A DNA stretch of 64,000 bases, taken from assembly GCF_000764305.2 (NCBI RefSeq), contig NW_025947290.1:46246-110245 (forward strand). The letters run 5' to 3'. Shown here in pieces: positions 49,501 through 61,427 of this stretch. The DNA is from Hyalella azteca (Eukaryota; Arthropoda; Malacostraca; Amphipoda; Hyalellidae). The first letter of the stretch is position 1. Each line of letters starts with the position of its first letter. The translations under genes and the position numbers were made by a program. The notes under the pieces were generated by a model. That model had not been told where the DNA came from and ran no database searches. It worked only from the letters and a program-made list of their open reading frames with translations.

Positions 49501-52500
49501 AGACGAGCTTCAGGTGCGGATCCGCAGTCTCCAGCATGCGGACGCGGCCAGACTCACCGAAACTTGGAATCTAAGACGTGCAAGGCAAATAATGTTATGA
49601 TTTTTTACAGCCCAATTGATGACTCAAGCGTCACTTGATAACGTTGAACTTGACCATCCTTACAATAATCTATGAAATTGTGACTAATTCGAAATTGGCA
49701 CCTTTTTCAAGGACCCAAATTATCAACAACCAACTCGCATACGGATTAATAAAGGAACATGTTTTAATACGTTACGTTGTTCTGATCCATCAGCACTCTA
49801 ACGACAATTGAGTGCACGTGACTAAATAAAGAAACACAAATTCTGTAATCCCAGCAGTACTTGGGATGTAATACGTTGGGTTTTTACGTGTTAACAGAAG
49901 TGAACTCACCAACGAAGCTCTAACAACTTACGGGATGGCCAGCGGACGAGACTTAATTATGTCAGAAAGGTTCATTGCCAAGCGAACCAAATCTGGTAAT
50001 ACTTTTGCTGATTGTATCAGCAAAAAAAATTGCCTAAATGTATAACATTCTTATTACTCTGTTTGAACAAATCGTCCTTAACCTAAAATTAAATTCCGAA
50101 TGTTTTTGTTTATGGGGTGATAACAAGCGTGAAATGATTGAATAGAAATTTACATTAAAAAATATAAAACTGTTATACAAATTTCGACTGCGTTAAAAAC
50201 TCACAGGATGGCCAGCGGGGAAGAACCTGCTCATCCTGCCGACGGGTATCATGAAGCAGTCCTGCTTGAGGGTGTGTAGGGTGACATGCTCATTCTGTTC
50301 CAAAATTTAGCGTCTTTCGACAAGTGGCCGTTCGACCGAGGGCTGGTTCGACCCACGGCCTAGATACGGACGGCTTGAAGTGTTGAAGGCTACGTTCCGG
50401 AAGGCAGGCATCATGATGGTCCATTACATCCAGGGCAGTGGTGGTCTTCGGCAGGCGACCAACAACATTTAAGAAAGGTTCATTGTCAAGCGAACCAGAT
50501 CTGTTACTATTTTTGCTGATAGTATCAGCAATGAAAATTTTCCTCTATGTATAACATTCTTATTACTCTGCTTGTACAACTCGTCCTTAACCTAAAAGTA
50601 ATTTCAGAATGTTTTCGTTTATAGAGTGCTAACCAGCGTGAAACGATTGGATAGAAATTTAAATTTTGAAAAAATATATAACCAGCGTGGAATTATTGAA
50701 TAGGAATTTACATTAAAAAAATATAAAACTGCTATACAAACTTCGACTTTGTTAAAAACTCACAGGATGGCCGGCGGGGAAGAACCTGCTCATCCTGCCG
50801 ACGGGTATCATGAAGCAGTCCTGCTTGAGGGTGTGTAGGGTGACATGCTCATTGACCTGAGGGGCGTTAGTGTGGGGCGCCGTGAGCTGTAGCTGCTGGG
50901 GCTGTCGGGGCAACATCGGGTCTGGCATGGGAATTCCCGCACACGTGCTGAGTGTAACCTGCACATACATGAGGGGTTCTAAACCATTCGTGCAGCAGAA
51001 CCCTCTCTGCACACAGAGCCACTGCGCCTCAGAACCATCTGTGCACACAAAGCCATCTGGGGACTCAGTACAATCTTAGCACAAAGAACCATCTGTGCAC
51101 ACAGAACCATCTGTGCACACAGAACCATCTGTGCACACAGAACCATCTGTGCACACAGAACCAGTCGTGCCCACAGAAACATCGATTCACACCTTTCTAA
51201 TAAGTTTTCAACGAATTCTCTGGTCACTAATCGCACGCGTAGAAAACAGAACCATCTCTGCACACATAACCAGCGGTGTACACAGAACCATCTGCATGTG
51301 TTCGCAGAAGTGAATCCTGCACTTGGATGTGCATTTTGATAAAAAGTTCTAAACTATTTTTCATTACCTTCAAGGGATCCCTTACTTGTCGTTAGGGATT
51401 TTAATAAAAGGTCGTCGCTCGCATAAATTATACGAGTATCACTGGTAGAGTATTAAGGGTTAAAAGGTTGCGCATATCTAAGTTCGAACGCGTTTCAAGA
51501 TTTTTTAATCAATGGAAGGAGGAGTCTTTTTCCAGAGCTATAGTTATTTCCGGGACATGAATTTACGAGTTACGCCAAATGCACAAATGAAGAACGATTA
51601 TTAAAGTACGATTGAGGTAGAAAATTCAATGACGCTGGCTTGTGCAACTTCCACCAGACAAGGCAATAGGAACTGTTCACGATGTCTGGGACGGTTTGTT
51701 TCACATCCTAAAATAAATTATTTCAGAAGTAATTACAACAGTCATGCATTCATTTACATAAATTTACAACTTATTTCGATGCATTTTTCATTTAATTTCA
51801 TTAATTCAAAAAACCGAACAATTAAAATGGTACATGTTAGACTATTTTGGAAAAGTATAATAAAATATACGACAATAACGAGCAAAACTTACCTTGCTGC
51901 TGCTAGGCCGCCTGTCCTCCTTGCTGATGAGCGGTTTCCTGGACCTGCCGAAGAAGGAAAACGTCACGCCGGACCCGCCTGTCCCTCCGCTGGTCTTACG
52001 GGCAGCGGCTCCGCTGGGGTCGAGACGTGAGTAAGACATGTCGAGCATGAGGTGCGTACGTAGGGGGAACTGACTTGAACACACGTCGCACTCGCATGAC
52101 TCAGAGTGGCCTGATGACGGGTAAAGTTAGGCTTTATTATTTGTAAAATATTTCTAATTTGCATCACATATGCAGGATTTTTGGTAAAAATATTGAATAG
52201 TCCAGCTTTAAATATGGGTAAAGTATTTCTCTTTAATTGCACCGCATACGCATTGCTTTGAACATTGCCCAATACTTAAAGCTGTGAATATTCTGCGATG
52301 TGAAGATTCGGTGAAAGGCTTACGGCCTAACAAACGCTGAAATCGCTGGTATTATTATTATTATTATTATTACTGTTATTATTATTATTTAAACACTGGT
52401 TAAATATAATATTCCATTAACATCGCAGTTGCATGACTCGGCTTGAAATTTAGCCTGTTAGAAAGGTCTGCAAGATATCTTCATATTATTACCATCTTAC

Positions 52501-54167
52501 TAGCACGACTCACTATGATCTCTATCAATGTAAGCTGTATTAATCAAAGATATTAATCAGATTATGTACATGATACCTTTGAATAACGTTTTTTAACGCA
52601 AATCGTGAACATATCATTAATAAATCTATATCAAGCTTGAATATCTCAGATTGATCTGTTATTCAAGAGTCATAGTATAGTATAGTACCTATAGTATAGT
52701 ATAGTATAGTATCGTCGGCATTAAAGAATAGGCCTAGATAGGCCTGTCGCCGATTCTTGTACTTTTCTTGACTAGACTGGCCTTTTGATCAGATCTTTTC
52801 AACGGACGGTAGATTTAAAATCGCTTCTAGAAATTTGTAAAATATTTCTAATTTGCATCACATATGCAGGATTTTTGGTAAAAATATTGAATAGTCCAGC
52901 TTTAAATATGGGTAAAGTATTTCTCTTCAATTGCATCGCATTCGCATTGCTTTGAACATTGGTAAACAATTGTTAATAAATTAAATGATTTGGAGAGAAA
53001 TATTTTAAGATTTAGCAGGGTGGCCCAATACTTAAAGCTGTGAATATTCTGTGATGCGAAGATTCGGTGATAGGCCTACGGCCTAACAAACGCTGAAATC
53101 GCTGTTTTTATTATAATTATTATTATTTTTTTTATTTTTATTATTTTCTGAACCCTGGGTAAATATTATAATCAATTGACATCGCAGTTGCATGAGTCAG
53201 CTTGAAATTTAGCCTGTTAAAACGTTTAGCAAGATATTTTCATATTATTGCCATCTTACTAGCACGACTCACCTTGATCTCTATCAATGTAAGCTGCATG
53301 AATCAAAGATATTATTCAGATTATCTACATGATACATTGATACCTTTGAATAAAATTTTCTACGTAAATCGTGAACATATCATTAATAAATCGATATCAA
53401 CCTTGAATATCTCCGATTGATCTGTTATTCAAGAGTCATTGTTAATATGATAATAAAATACCGTTACATTTGGATTTCCGTCAGCGCATAGTGTATACAA
53501 CACTCGTGATTGTAACAGAGTTCGTTTTAAAACATCCAACGAATTAAATCTCACTCAAACTTCAAAACCAGCCGCTGTTTCAAGTCACGCTAGATGCTTC
53601 GTTCTTCAGTACTAATTACGGTGAAAAAGCACCGACTGCTGTCAAGGTTTGCGAGCAGTGGCCTCAGCTGCATGGCGATGAAAAAAAAATAAAATCTCAA
53701 GAAAATGATCTACAGACTCGGATAAAAATAATTGTAAGCCTTCAACAGCCCATATTTTTCGACTAACGGAACGCATTAAGCACCAAGTTCAACTAAAATT
53801 TATTAAGATCTCAAATAGCTGCATAAAAAATTGAAAACGTTATTCATCAATTAATCAAATAGCTTATGTTCGATATACAAGAAAATATTTTGAATAGAAA
53901 CTGAACCAAAGATACCATAAAGATACCATTTTGAACCATAAATTAAAAATTATGTAAAATTGAACAATGTATAGTTCGAGAACTCAAACAATCTGCTAGG
54001 CAAATACAATTTATACTACTTAGAATATACATAAAAAACGTACCTGCCGCGTTAGCTCCTCTGCCAGTAGATTTTTTGGCAGGAAGTTTTTTCTTCTTGT
54101 ATCCTGAAGAATACGAGGAGGTTGTCTTCTCCTCGCCGCCGAGGTTTTTGTAGTAAAGGAAATTCAT
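43545..54167 (-). CDS. Multi-exon protein of unknown function (reconstructed)
   Basis: Minus-strand exons chained by GT-AG sites and phase: 54044-54167, 51893-52110, 50764-50958, 50205-50294 (duplicate exon, optional), 49418-49570, 48819-48909, 44642-44821, 44196-44309, 43545-43762. They give about 430 residues, or 460 with the duplicate. The N-terminal third is basic/Ser/Gly-rich (MNFLYYKNLGG, KKKKLPAKK, SFFGRSRKPL). The C-terminal half looks like a folded domain: HVTLHTLKQDCFMIPVGRMS, RMLETADPHLKLVYHLMTPC, CAFKTAAVAV, FMIVWIVDVRACDA, TGYTCDHFFDVYDEVV, ITVYRVFEGDDGQKFERNWL, ILVCDCANFLTHIS. I do not recognise the family. Continuous phase over eight junctions and protein-like composition make a real gene likely. 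The last exon may have an alternative donor near its end, so the C terminus is provisional; the 4-kb intron 44822-48818 could hide more exons. Exon 49418-49570 also has a second possible donor four bases on, which would break the frame of the next exon. Confidence 0.65.
43930..44060. repeat. ~60-bp degenerate tandem repeat, intronic
   Basis: Two to three copies of a unit with TGTACATGA...TTCAGTGCCGC.ACACGGTA in the last intron of the unknown gene. A second local duplication (TTACACGAATTAAATACT type) lies at about 44325-44432. Confidence 0.6.
45767..46372. mobile_element. TTAA element D (MITE)
   Basis: 598 bases (45771-46368) flanked by TTAA (45767-45770 and 46369-46372). Terminal inverted repeats of about 50 bases start GGACCTGATTGAAAGCCG on the left and GGCCCTGATTGAAAGCCG on the inverted right, both continuing AAGTCTGAGAGCGAGGTTTT, about 46 of 50 matching. 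Noncoding. It sits in the large intron of the unknown gene, and its left half produces a spurious 99-codon ORF on the minus strand. Confidence 0.88.
46763..47109. repeat. ~24-bp satellite-like array, about 15 copies
   Basis: Unit GTGACTTATCCGAGCGATAC AGCG with alternating GGGGCTTAACC and GTGTCATAACC variants, markedly more GC-rich than its surroundings, inside the 4-kb intron of the unknown gene. Confidence 0.93.
49210..49350. repeat. Degenerate tandem repeat with TTCTAGAA palindromes
   Basis: About five imperfect ~27-base units containing GTTCTAGAA or close variants plus AAAGTTGTC, in the intron just downstream of exon 49418-49570. The TTCTAGAA core resembles an inverted pair of heat-shock-element pentamers; this may be coincidence. 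Confidence 0.6.
49962..50853. repeat. Intragenic tandem duplication containing a 90-bp exon
   Basis: About 335 bases at 49962-50297 are repeated at about 50473-50853, including intron sequence (AAAGGTTCATTG, TATAACATTCTTATTACTCT) and the 3' 90 bases of exon 50764-50958. The copied exon 50205-50294 has its own AG acceptor and GTGAG donor. A third remnant of the exon end (TTACGGGATGGCCAGCGG) lies near 49926-49944. Confidence 0.92.
50980..51310. repeat. 18-bp minisatellite next to an exon
   Basis: The core at 51079-51180 has about five near-perfect copies of GAACCATCTGTGCACACA, with degenerate copies on both sides, starting about 20 bases from the acceptor of exon 50764-50958. Because 18 is divisible by three, the array stays open in several frames on both strands. 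Confidence 0.92.
52139..53440. repeat. Direct repeats flanking a LINE fragment
   Basis: Segment 52139-52674 is repeated at 52833-53440 (starts ATTTGTAAAATATTTCTAAT, ends GTTATTCAAGAGTCAT). The second copy has about 62 extra bases at 52963-53024. Between the copies lies only the LINE 3' fragment at 52675-52832. All of this is in intron 1 of the unknown gene. Each copy also has a TTATTA-type microsatellite (about 52351-52391 and 53106-53150). Confidence 0.92.
52675..52832 (-). mobile_element. LINE 3' end fragment with pentamer tail (third copy, diverged)
   Basis: The minus-strand sequence resembles the 3' tails of the LINE copies at 40628 and 42477 (GACAGGCC...AGGCCTA, GATCTGATCAAA contexts), but ends in ACTAT repeats (52675-52712) instead of ATGTT. 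Only noncoding tail sequence remains. Confidence 0.75.
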
Positions 54168-56554
54168 GATGATGATTGTGACCTCAGCTCCCTAGGAACT
54201 CCTACACTAGTTCTTAGACGCAATTTACTGTATAAAAATATTCCATGAATTTCACGGGAGTGCACACGGAAGATTACACGGAAAAGTTATCAAAATTTCA
54301 TCGAAAACTCACTCAATGGGCAAAAATTAGAACATGAGGAGTGCGACCCTAGCAAGTTATAGGGAACTTCACAGTGGACACTGTTTTTTTTTATGTGATT
54401 CACTGTACAAAAATATTTAACGAATTTCACGGGAATGCGAGCCGAATATTGCACCGCAAAGTTATCAAAATTTCATAGAAAACTCGCTCATGTATGAAGA
54501 ATAAAGTCCATGTTTGAGCATTGTTGTATACTGAAATTTACAATTTTTGGCGACCTGTAACAATACCTCTAGGTAGTTATCGATTTTCGGCAGCAATTTC
54601 CTCGTAAAATAATTACACCAAATTTTATCGCAGTTCAAGTTTAAACATCGTCAAAATTCAACACCCACTTTTCATCATAGTTTGAGCAAGTACGTCGTCA
54701 AAATTTAATATTAATTTCTTCCAATCAAGATTTCCATAACTATATCTCGCATGTCAAATAATCACTGCTCGTAACGATATATTATCACCGTTCGTTATGC
54801 ATTAAAAATCATCGGTCTGCAAGTTATCTTTCTAGGAAGGGACAGACTTTGACAGCAGTGCTGCTGGTCGTACCGTAAGACTTCTGTGTATGCGACTGTC
54901 CTCGAGCGCCTGTTGCAGCGTTGTCGTGTAAAACACGCACTTGGCTACTGCAGCGCGCTGCGGCTATAAATAATACAGTCCCAGGTCTCGATTGTCGCGA
55001 TTTAAGCTACGAATTTCTTTACTTAAACACCTCAGGACAGTCTCAGGTCTTTATTTAAGCTACGAGTTGCTTTACTTAAATACCATGACAGTCCTAGGTC
55101 TCGATTGTCACGATTTAAAGCTACGGTTTGCATTACTTACACACCTCAGAACGGCTCCTGGGTCTCATCTAGGACGACGTTCTTGTTTTTATCTAAGAGT
55201 ACTGTTAAGCTAGTGTTTCAAATTACCTATCTAAATGCTAAAGTCTTAGTTTGCGCAGATGATATCACACATCCCTTAGGCTCTTACATTCCTTTTTGGC
55301 GCCGCTGGTGAAGGTCCACAAATTTCACGGAAAAAGTATCGTGAGTTTCACGGTAGAATACCATGGGAAAGTGGTAACAAAAAACAGCAGAAAAATTGTA
55401 AGAAGTTAACGTTAAAATTTCGAGTAGAGAGTAAATTATGTCTGCTTCTGTAATACTGAGGTAGGAATAATGTTCGGATCAATTGTCTGCACATAAACTA
55501 ATATGAACGATAATACTGACACGTTTGCAAGCATAGTAAAAACACGAAGATATTCATGAAGTTCCTTATAATAATCCAATAAATATCTATAATTTACACG
55601 CAAAGCTGAAACGTTCTCGATTGCCTCGAGTTATGAAGGTGCGAAACTGACGTCTAAATATCCGCAAAGACATGGCAATTTTAACGCAAATGGAAATTAA
55701 ATATTTTGGAACGAACAAGGTTGAGAATTTAGAATACCTCACATCAGCGACATGATGGTGAAAAGGTAATCATGAAATCCGAGCTTTGTGAAAGGGTCAG
55801 CTCATTATGATCATCTGCGTGAAGTTTATCATGAATTTCGTGCGTCACGACGTGTCAACTCATCAGAAAAGAGAAATACCACAGTAATAATTCATAACTA
55901 CTTGCTACTTTCAATTAAGAAAGCTCACGTTTAGATCCTGGCTAAAATTTATTAGGATGTCACTGAAGAATGCAGGTAAGTTAAAGAAAATCATGAAAAA
56001 TACCTTTATTTATAACTTAAGAAGACATGTCAATGGCGGCTGGATTATTCAAGTAACAATACTACCATATTGAGAATTTCCATCAAGCTAGGAACGAAAA
56101 TTTCTTCATTTAAAGAACTTCACATTGATTAAAGAAAGGATTAAATCGGTAAAGGGTGAAAAAGCGGGTAAAAAATTATCCAAAGATTGTTCTTAGTCAT
56201 TGAGAAAAACCCCGACAAACTTCGCTCGTCTTATCAAAATTTAATCAAGATGAAGACCAGCAGATGCAAAGAAAGCTCATCAAGCAGAGAAAAGCTACCT
56301 TAGATATTTGATGGCAAGATGATCAAACACTAGTTTCCCAAAACCTAAGAAATTTTTTGTAGACCAATAGTAGGTACCCATCACAACTACGTTCATCGGT
56401 TTATGTAACTTTAAGGGTCCGAGTTTGGATTTCTAACAGTGAATCAGGTGGTGAAACTTAATATATAGCAGATTTCAATGAATATATAACCGTGATTATC
56501 CTTAATCATTCAGGTGTAGCCAGGTCTTAATCATTCCGAGGGTGCCATAAAACT
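54168..56554. other. Spacer between the unknown gene and TFIIA gamma
   Basis: No gene supported. It holds a ~95-base duplication (54221-54316 and 54399-54495, both with AATTTCACGGGA and AAAGTTATCAAAATTTCAT) just upstream of the unknown gene, a degenerate repeat at 54977-55190 (GATTTAAGCTACG units) and TTTATT at 56005-56010, a possible minus-strand AATAAA for TFIIA gamma. Confidence 0.5.
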
Positions 56555-58774
56555 TCACTTCTTCTCCTCAGTTCCTGCAACAAACATGAAATTAAAAAAA
56601 AAATGAAAAATTTCGTACTTTAACTTAGGGATTTTATCGCTAATTTATTTCCAAGCTGAGAAAACACGCTGAGTGAATTGACAATATCTTTATCGTAAAT
56701 GTTTCAATTATAAGCTATATCTTCATTTTCACAATGTAACGAATGCTAGTATAATAAATGCAGGAAAGCCAAATTTATGCGCAAGAGATTAGGACCTAAG
56801 TACAGTGAAGAAACGATCGAAGGATCTCGCCCGTTTCAATATTTAAAAAGCGAATTTACTTTGATTTTTTTTCGCTATTAAATTCATGGTTAACTTTCAA
56901 TTCAAACGAGCGAAAAAGGCGGGTAATAGAGTGCACTGGAATAAAATTCTCAAATAATGTTCATTCTCATCCATAAAATATTTTGTAAAATTAATAACTA
57001 AAATTACCATTAAAAAGAATTTAATAAATTGTTTGAAAATTCAGGCAGAGGCATGAAAACTTACGAGTCAACAAAGCTTCAGTAACTCAAACAATTTTTG
57101 ATGTATAACTGTAATAAAATTGTTTAAATAAACGCTGAAGTTAAAACCACAAGTGACATGAATAATTTCATGACCACACAAATTCAAAGGATTGTTAAGA
57201 GGTTTGAACTTCACATCAATACTATAACTAATAAATGAACAGGATCATCACAAGCAAAATGTGCCAGAAACTCGGCTTCTTCTATTTTCGACAGCACCAT
57301 AACATTTATTGTTATGAGAAGATAAACCTATTTCTAGAGCCATAAAAGCTAAATGATACATTAATTAGAAGGACTTTTGGAACGTTGCTGCTCACCTCTC
57401 CCGTCACAGGCGACAATTTTGAGACGGTCTACTTGTATGAAGTCTTGCACTTCCCGGAACTCCACGTCTGACATGAAGAAGGTCCACACATTGTCGCAAA
57501 ATCGGTAGGTGTTCAGTTTGTCTGTCTGGAAGGATAATTTCGTTATTTCTTTTGCATGGAACCGTTAATATTTAATTTTTTCCCCCATTTTTGGTTTAAA
57601 TATGTTGGAAAATAGGTACAATCTTGTTTAAATCCAGTTTGCCGATTTAATTATTTGTTGCATCATATTTGTTACCATTATTATGAGATTTTAAACTTGA
57701 ATAGATAGAACTTGATAGTTGAATTTTCTAGCTACAGATACACTTCTTTGCTTCATTACTTTTGCATTCAATGATCCAAATTGCTTGTTAAAAATAAGAA
57801 AAGTGATCTTCCTTACATTTGTTTTTTAGCATGGGAAAAATGTACAATTATGTTATGATTATGTCCCAAATGATGTCCTGTTCTACAAACTCACTCCTAA
57901 ATATTAAGCTACTTCCGAATGTGCAAATCGACTGGGCCTACAAGGGCTCCAAAATTTTGTTCTCATGTTTCCACTGTAAGAGTGTCTATTTCTAGGGTAG
58001 CCACAATTGAAAGAAATTTTGACCTGATCTTGTCTTCAAGATAAAAATAATTACCTCCTCCAGATTGACCTTATTGTATCAAGGTCTTGTACAAGAATGA
58101 TATTAAATAACCATTAAATAAATAATTACATATATGAGCTACCTTGAAGCCGATTCTAGAGCGAACTTTGGTGGCCAGAGCAGTGCTGATGGAACGATCA
58201 AATTGCAGTAGAACTTTCAATGCCAAATCTGTTGGTATTTGCTGGAACTGAAAGTAAAAAAATATAATTACTAGGTAGTGATAAAAATCATAGTCCTTGA
58301 TGAACAATTCTAGGAGTACATTTTTCATTCTAAAGAAAAAATTTACAACAGAATAATGAAACACTCCAGGTAGAGTTTACATAAAAAAAACTAAGATACA
58401 AGAACAATTAAATTTTTAGCACCATAATTGCTATACCTAGGTACTTCCCATTGTAAGTTTGCAATAGGTACCTATATATTATACTGTATTTCCATGTCAG
58501 GAAAAGGGGGCAAAACATGATATTAAACAAATAGACAAAGTAGGATTATTGAAAAAACTGACCCTGCAAGCCAAGTTAAATACATGAATGATCCTTATCA
58601 GTCTCTATCAGTTAAATCTTAAAATATCAAGTGAAATGACAACACACTACTTATGCTTTATGATAATGCTACTTTAAAAAGCAGTAGAAATTAAATTACC
58701 TGAATAAATTCATCAAGTGTTTCCTGTAAAGTGCTGCCAAGGGTTGTATTGCGATACAATTGGTAGGCATCCAT
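56555..58774 (-). CDS. TfIIA-S: Transcription initiation factor IIA gamma (small) subunit
   Basis: Small subunit of TFIIA, which stabilises TBP on the TATA region and helps start RNA polymerase II transcription; it pairs with the TFIIA alpha/beta chains. Minus-strand exons 58700-58774, 58143-58247, 57396-57525 and 56555-56574 join in phase to 109 residues, the same length as the human subunit. The N-terminal helical part reads [36 protein letters not shown]. The C-terminal beta-barrel part reads [20 protein letters not shown] and KIVACDGRG, ending TEEKK. The last exon is only 20 bases (five codons and stop) after a ~820-base intron. It was found by matching phase, and gives a C-terminal tail after VACDG as expected for the family. 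Identification is firm. Confidence 0.96.
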
Positions 58775-60159
58775 CTTGAAGTCTGGAAGTCACTTCTAAA
58801 AGCTGAGACAAAATATATGAAATTAGAATATTGATATTTGAATTTGGTACAACTGAAGTTTTATCACTTGTGAAAAAATATTGCTGCAAAATTACAATGT
58901 ATAGTCAAATGGAAATGGGGTATCAAAAGTGTGTTATGAAACCGCCAAGTTGCCATGCATTCAAGTAAATAAATAAAGCCTAGGGATTCTTTTATATTTC
59001 TTCATATGAGCTGGGAATATAAATTTAAAAACCTTGATTTTGCAATAGGCACAAGATACAATTATTGTAATTTTTATGTTACATTCTTTGATGCTGTAGG
59101 CTAGTGATGGTTAATATAATCAAAATCAGCCAGTTACTGAAGATTATTCAAACTACGGTCATGCAAGGGGTTATTAGTATATGAACAAATTCAGGATAAA
59201 AGGGTGATATCAAAATTTCATAAGATAAGATACTCACAGCAGTGGTTGGGACCCTAATTTAAAATGGAGAAACAATCAATCAAGAATGAATACAAGAATA
59301 AAAGACAGTTTACTCTAGTCTGAAAATACAAAATGACAATGCATTTACAAGTTGATAATAGGTACTTAATATTGAAAAAGCAAGGTTTTCATATGACCTT
59401 GTTCTCAGTGAATTTGAATTTCAAGACTGTACCATTAGATTGCTAAAGCTTTATTGTCACATAAAAAGAGCATCTGCAAGCACAGAGAAATTCCCTCACC
59501 ATTCATTCGATTTATCTACCATACCAAGTCACAAATTACATACGGTATATAGGTACCGTACCTACCACAAATAGAGTGAATTTTGGAATAATATTGTTGT
59601 GACAATTTTTTGGAGATAATTCAATTAACCATAATCGAAAACAATGAGTAATTTACAAAAATTCATTGATGCCAACAAAAGTGCTTAACTTACTCATCGA
59701 TAGGATAAGTAGAAGTGTGGTTAATTTCGATTATAAGATTTGTAGCAGACAGACAAACAAGAAGTGAAGTTAAAGAGAAGTGTTGTAAAAAGAGCATCTG
59801 CAAGCACAGAGAAGTTCCCTCACCATTCATTCGATTTATCTTCCATACCAAGTCACAAATTACATATAGTATAGGTACCTACCACAACTAGAGTGAATTT
59901 TGGATAATATTGTTGTGGCAGTTTTTTGAGATAATTTAATTAACCAATATCGAAAAAAATGAGTAATCTACAAAAATTCATTGATGCCAACAAAAGTGCT
60001 TAACGTACTCCATTTGCCATGAACAAAGTATTATAGTGTTCAAGTTCTAGCAATTTGGTAACAATGAAATTGGCAAGCCATTGAAATGGCTTTTAGCTGC
60101 ATAGGATGCTGAGTGCAACTAGAAGTGGGACCAAAACATCTTGGATGAATAATTGAACA
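58775..60159. other. Spacer upstream of TFIIA gamma
   Basis: Presumed promoter/5'UTR near 58775-59260, then AT-rich DNA with a 230-base duplication (listed separately). No other gene seen. Confidence 0.5.
59463..60009. repeat. ~230-bp direct duplication
   Basis: 59463-59697 and 59787-60009 share AAAAAGAGCATCTGCAAGCA at the start and GATGCCAACAAAAGTGCTTA near the end, with few differences. They are separated by about 90 unrelated bases. Confidence 0.9.
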
Positions 60160-61427
60160 TTAACCCTTTACCGCCAAATCGGACTTTCAAGTCGCCTTTA
60201 AAAAAAGAACACCAGTTTTCTAATAATTTCATGTTTTCTTTCATTTTTGCAAAAAATTCACACAAACAAAAAAAGTCTTACTTATTTTTAGCGCATTTTC
60301 TCATTTATGGAGAAAATGCACTATTGTGCTCGCCATGTCCATCTGTCTGTCCGTCCATCCGTGACCTCAAGTCTTCATCAACGAGAAAATGCGCTCTCTG
60401 TCACTCACTGCAGTGAGTACGGAGTTACATTTTTTACATATGTGTACCAAGTTTCACAGTTATCTGTCTGTAAACAACTGAAATAAAATTTCTAATTTCC
60501 AATGGCAATTTCCAATTTCCTGTGGAAATTTTATTTTTAGTTACTTACAGACAGATCACTTTGAAACTTGGTACACATATGTGATAAATCAAAGACTTTA
60601 AAAAAAGATAAATCTAAGACTTTTTGTTTGTGTGAATTAAAAAAAAATGAAAGAGAATGCAAAATTCTTAGAAAACAGCCAAAAAGGGGGTATATAGGTA
60701 CTGTAGAAATCCATCTCCTAGGATTTTCAAGCTACAACATCAAGACGCATATCATTCAATGCGTAAGGACCATATCTATTGATTGGTCCTTGCTGTTTTT
60801 TGAAATTCTAATTTTTGAGGGTGGGGTGGGCATTTTTTTTAAAACATTGTGATTACCCCCCCCCCCACCCTTTTGAATTTCCCCCCTTTTTTCAAAATAT
60901 TTTTAAAACTATAACAAAATTGAAAAAAGCTACAACCAATCTCTAGAGCTTTTATTTGCAAATCGAATGATATATCTCACATTGCTGCAGCTTAAAAACT
61001 CTAGGAGGAGATAGGTTTGCAGTGACAATAAGTGTGAATGTTCAGTAGAGCGCGGCAAAGTCCCGAACGCATCAAAATAGGCATTCAAGGTGGCATGGAT
61101 ACAAGACTAGATGTTACTGTTCCAATTCAGTCAAGGATGGTGGGAACAACTGCATGAGCACCATCCCACACGACAGCAGCCGGGTAACTAAAGATTAGCG
61201 TCTTCAGGTTGTCTTTATGTGCCCGGCCAGTGATTTTTAAATGTGAAAAAATTACCCCACCCCTAACCCTTTCGCGAACTGTCATCAAGGCATAAATCAA
61301 TGTACAGAGCTGATTTTGGTACTGTTGGATAGGTCAGAATGTCAGCTTTATATATAAGTCAAGACTAAAAACTGGAAAAGTGAAATTTGCGATTTTTGAC
61401 CCAGGAATTTGGGTGGTAAAGGGTTAA
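60160..61427. mobile_element. TTAA element A, copy 2 (complete ends)
   Basis: Flanked by TTAA (60160-60163 and 61424-61427). The ends CCCTTTACCGCC and, inverted, CCCTTTACCACCC form terminal inverted repeats. The body is about 1260 bases, noncoding, in reverse orientation to copy 1 at 34390. It includes an internal inverted repeat (about 60435-60475 with 60545-60585, ACATATGTGTACCAAGTTTC) absent from copy 1, and the uninterrupted TTAA (61237-61240) that corresponds to the element B insertion site in copy 1. Confidence 0.88.

Noticed and set aside
50979..51313. ORFs on both strands with hexapeptide repeats
   Set aside because: Produced by the 18-bp minisatellite; no splice or domain support.
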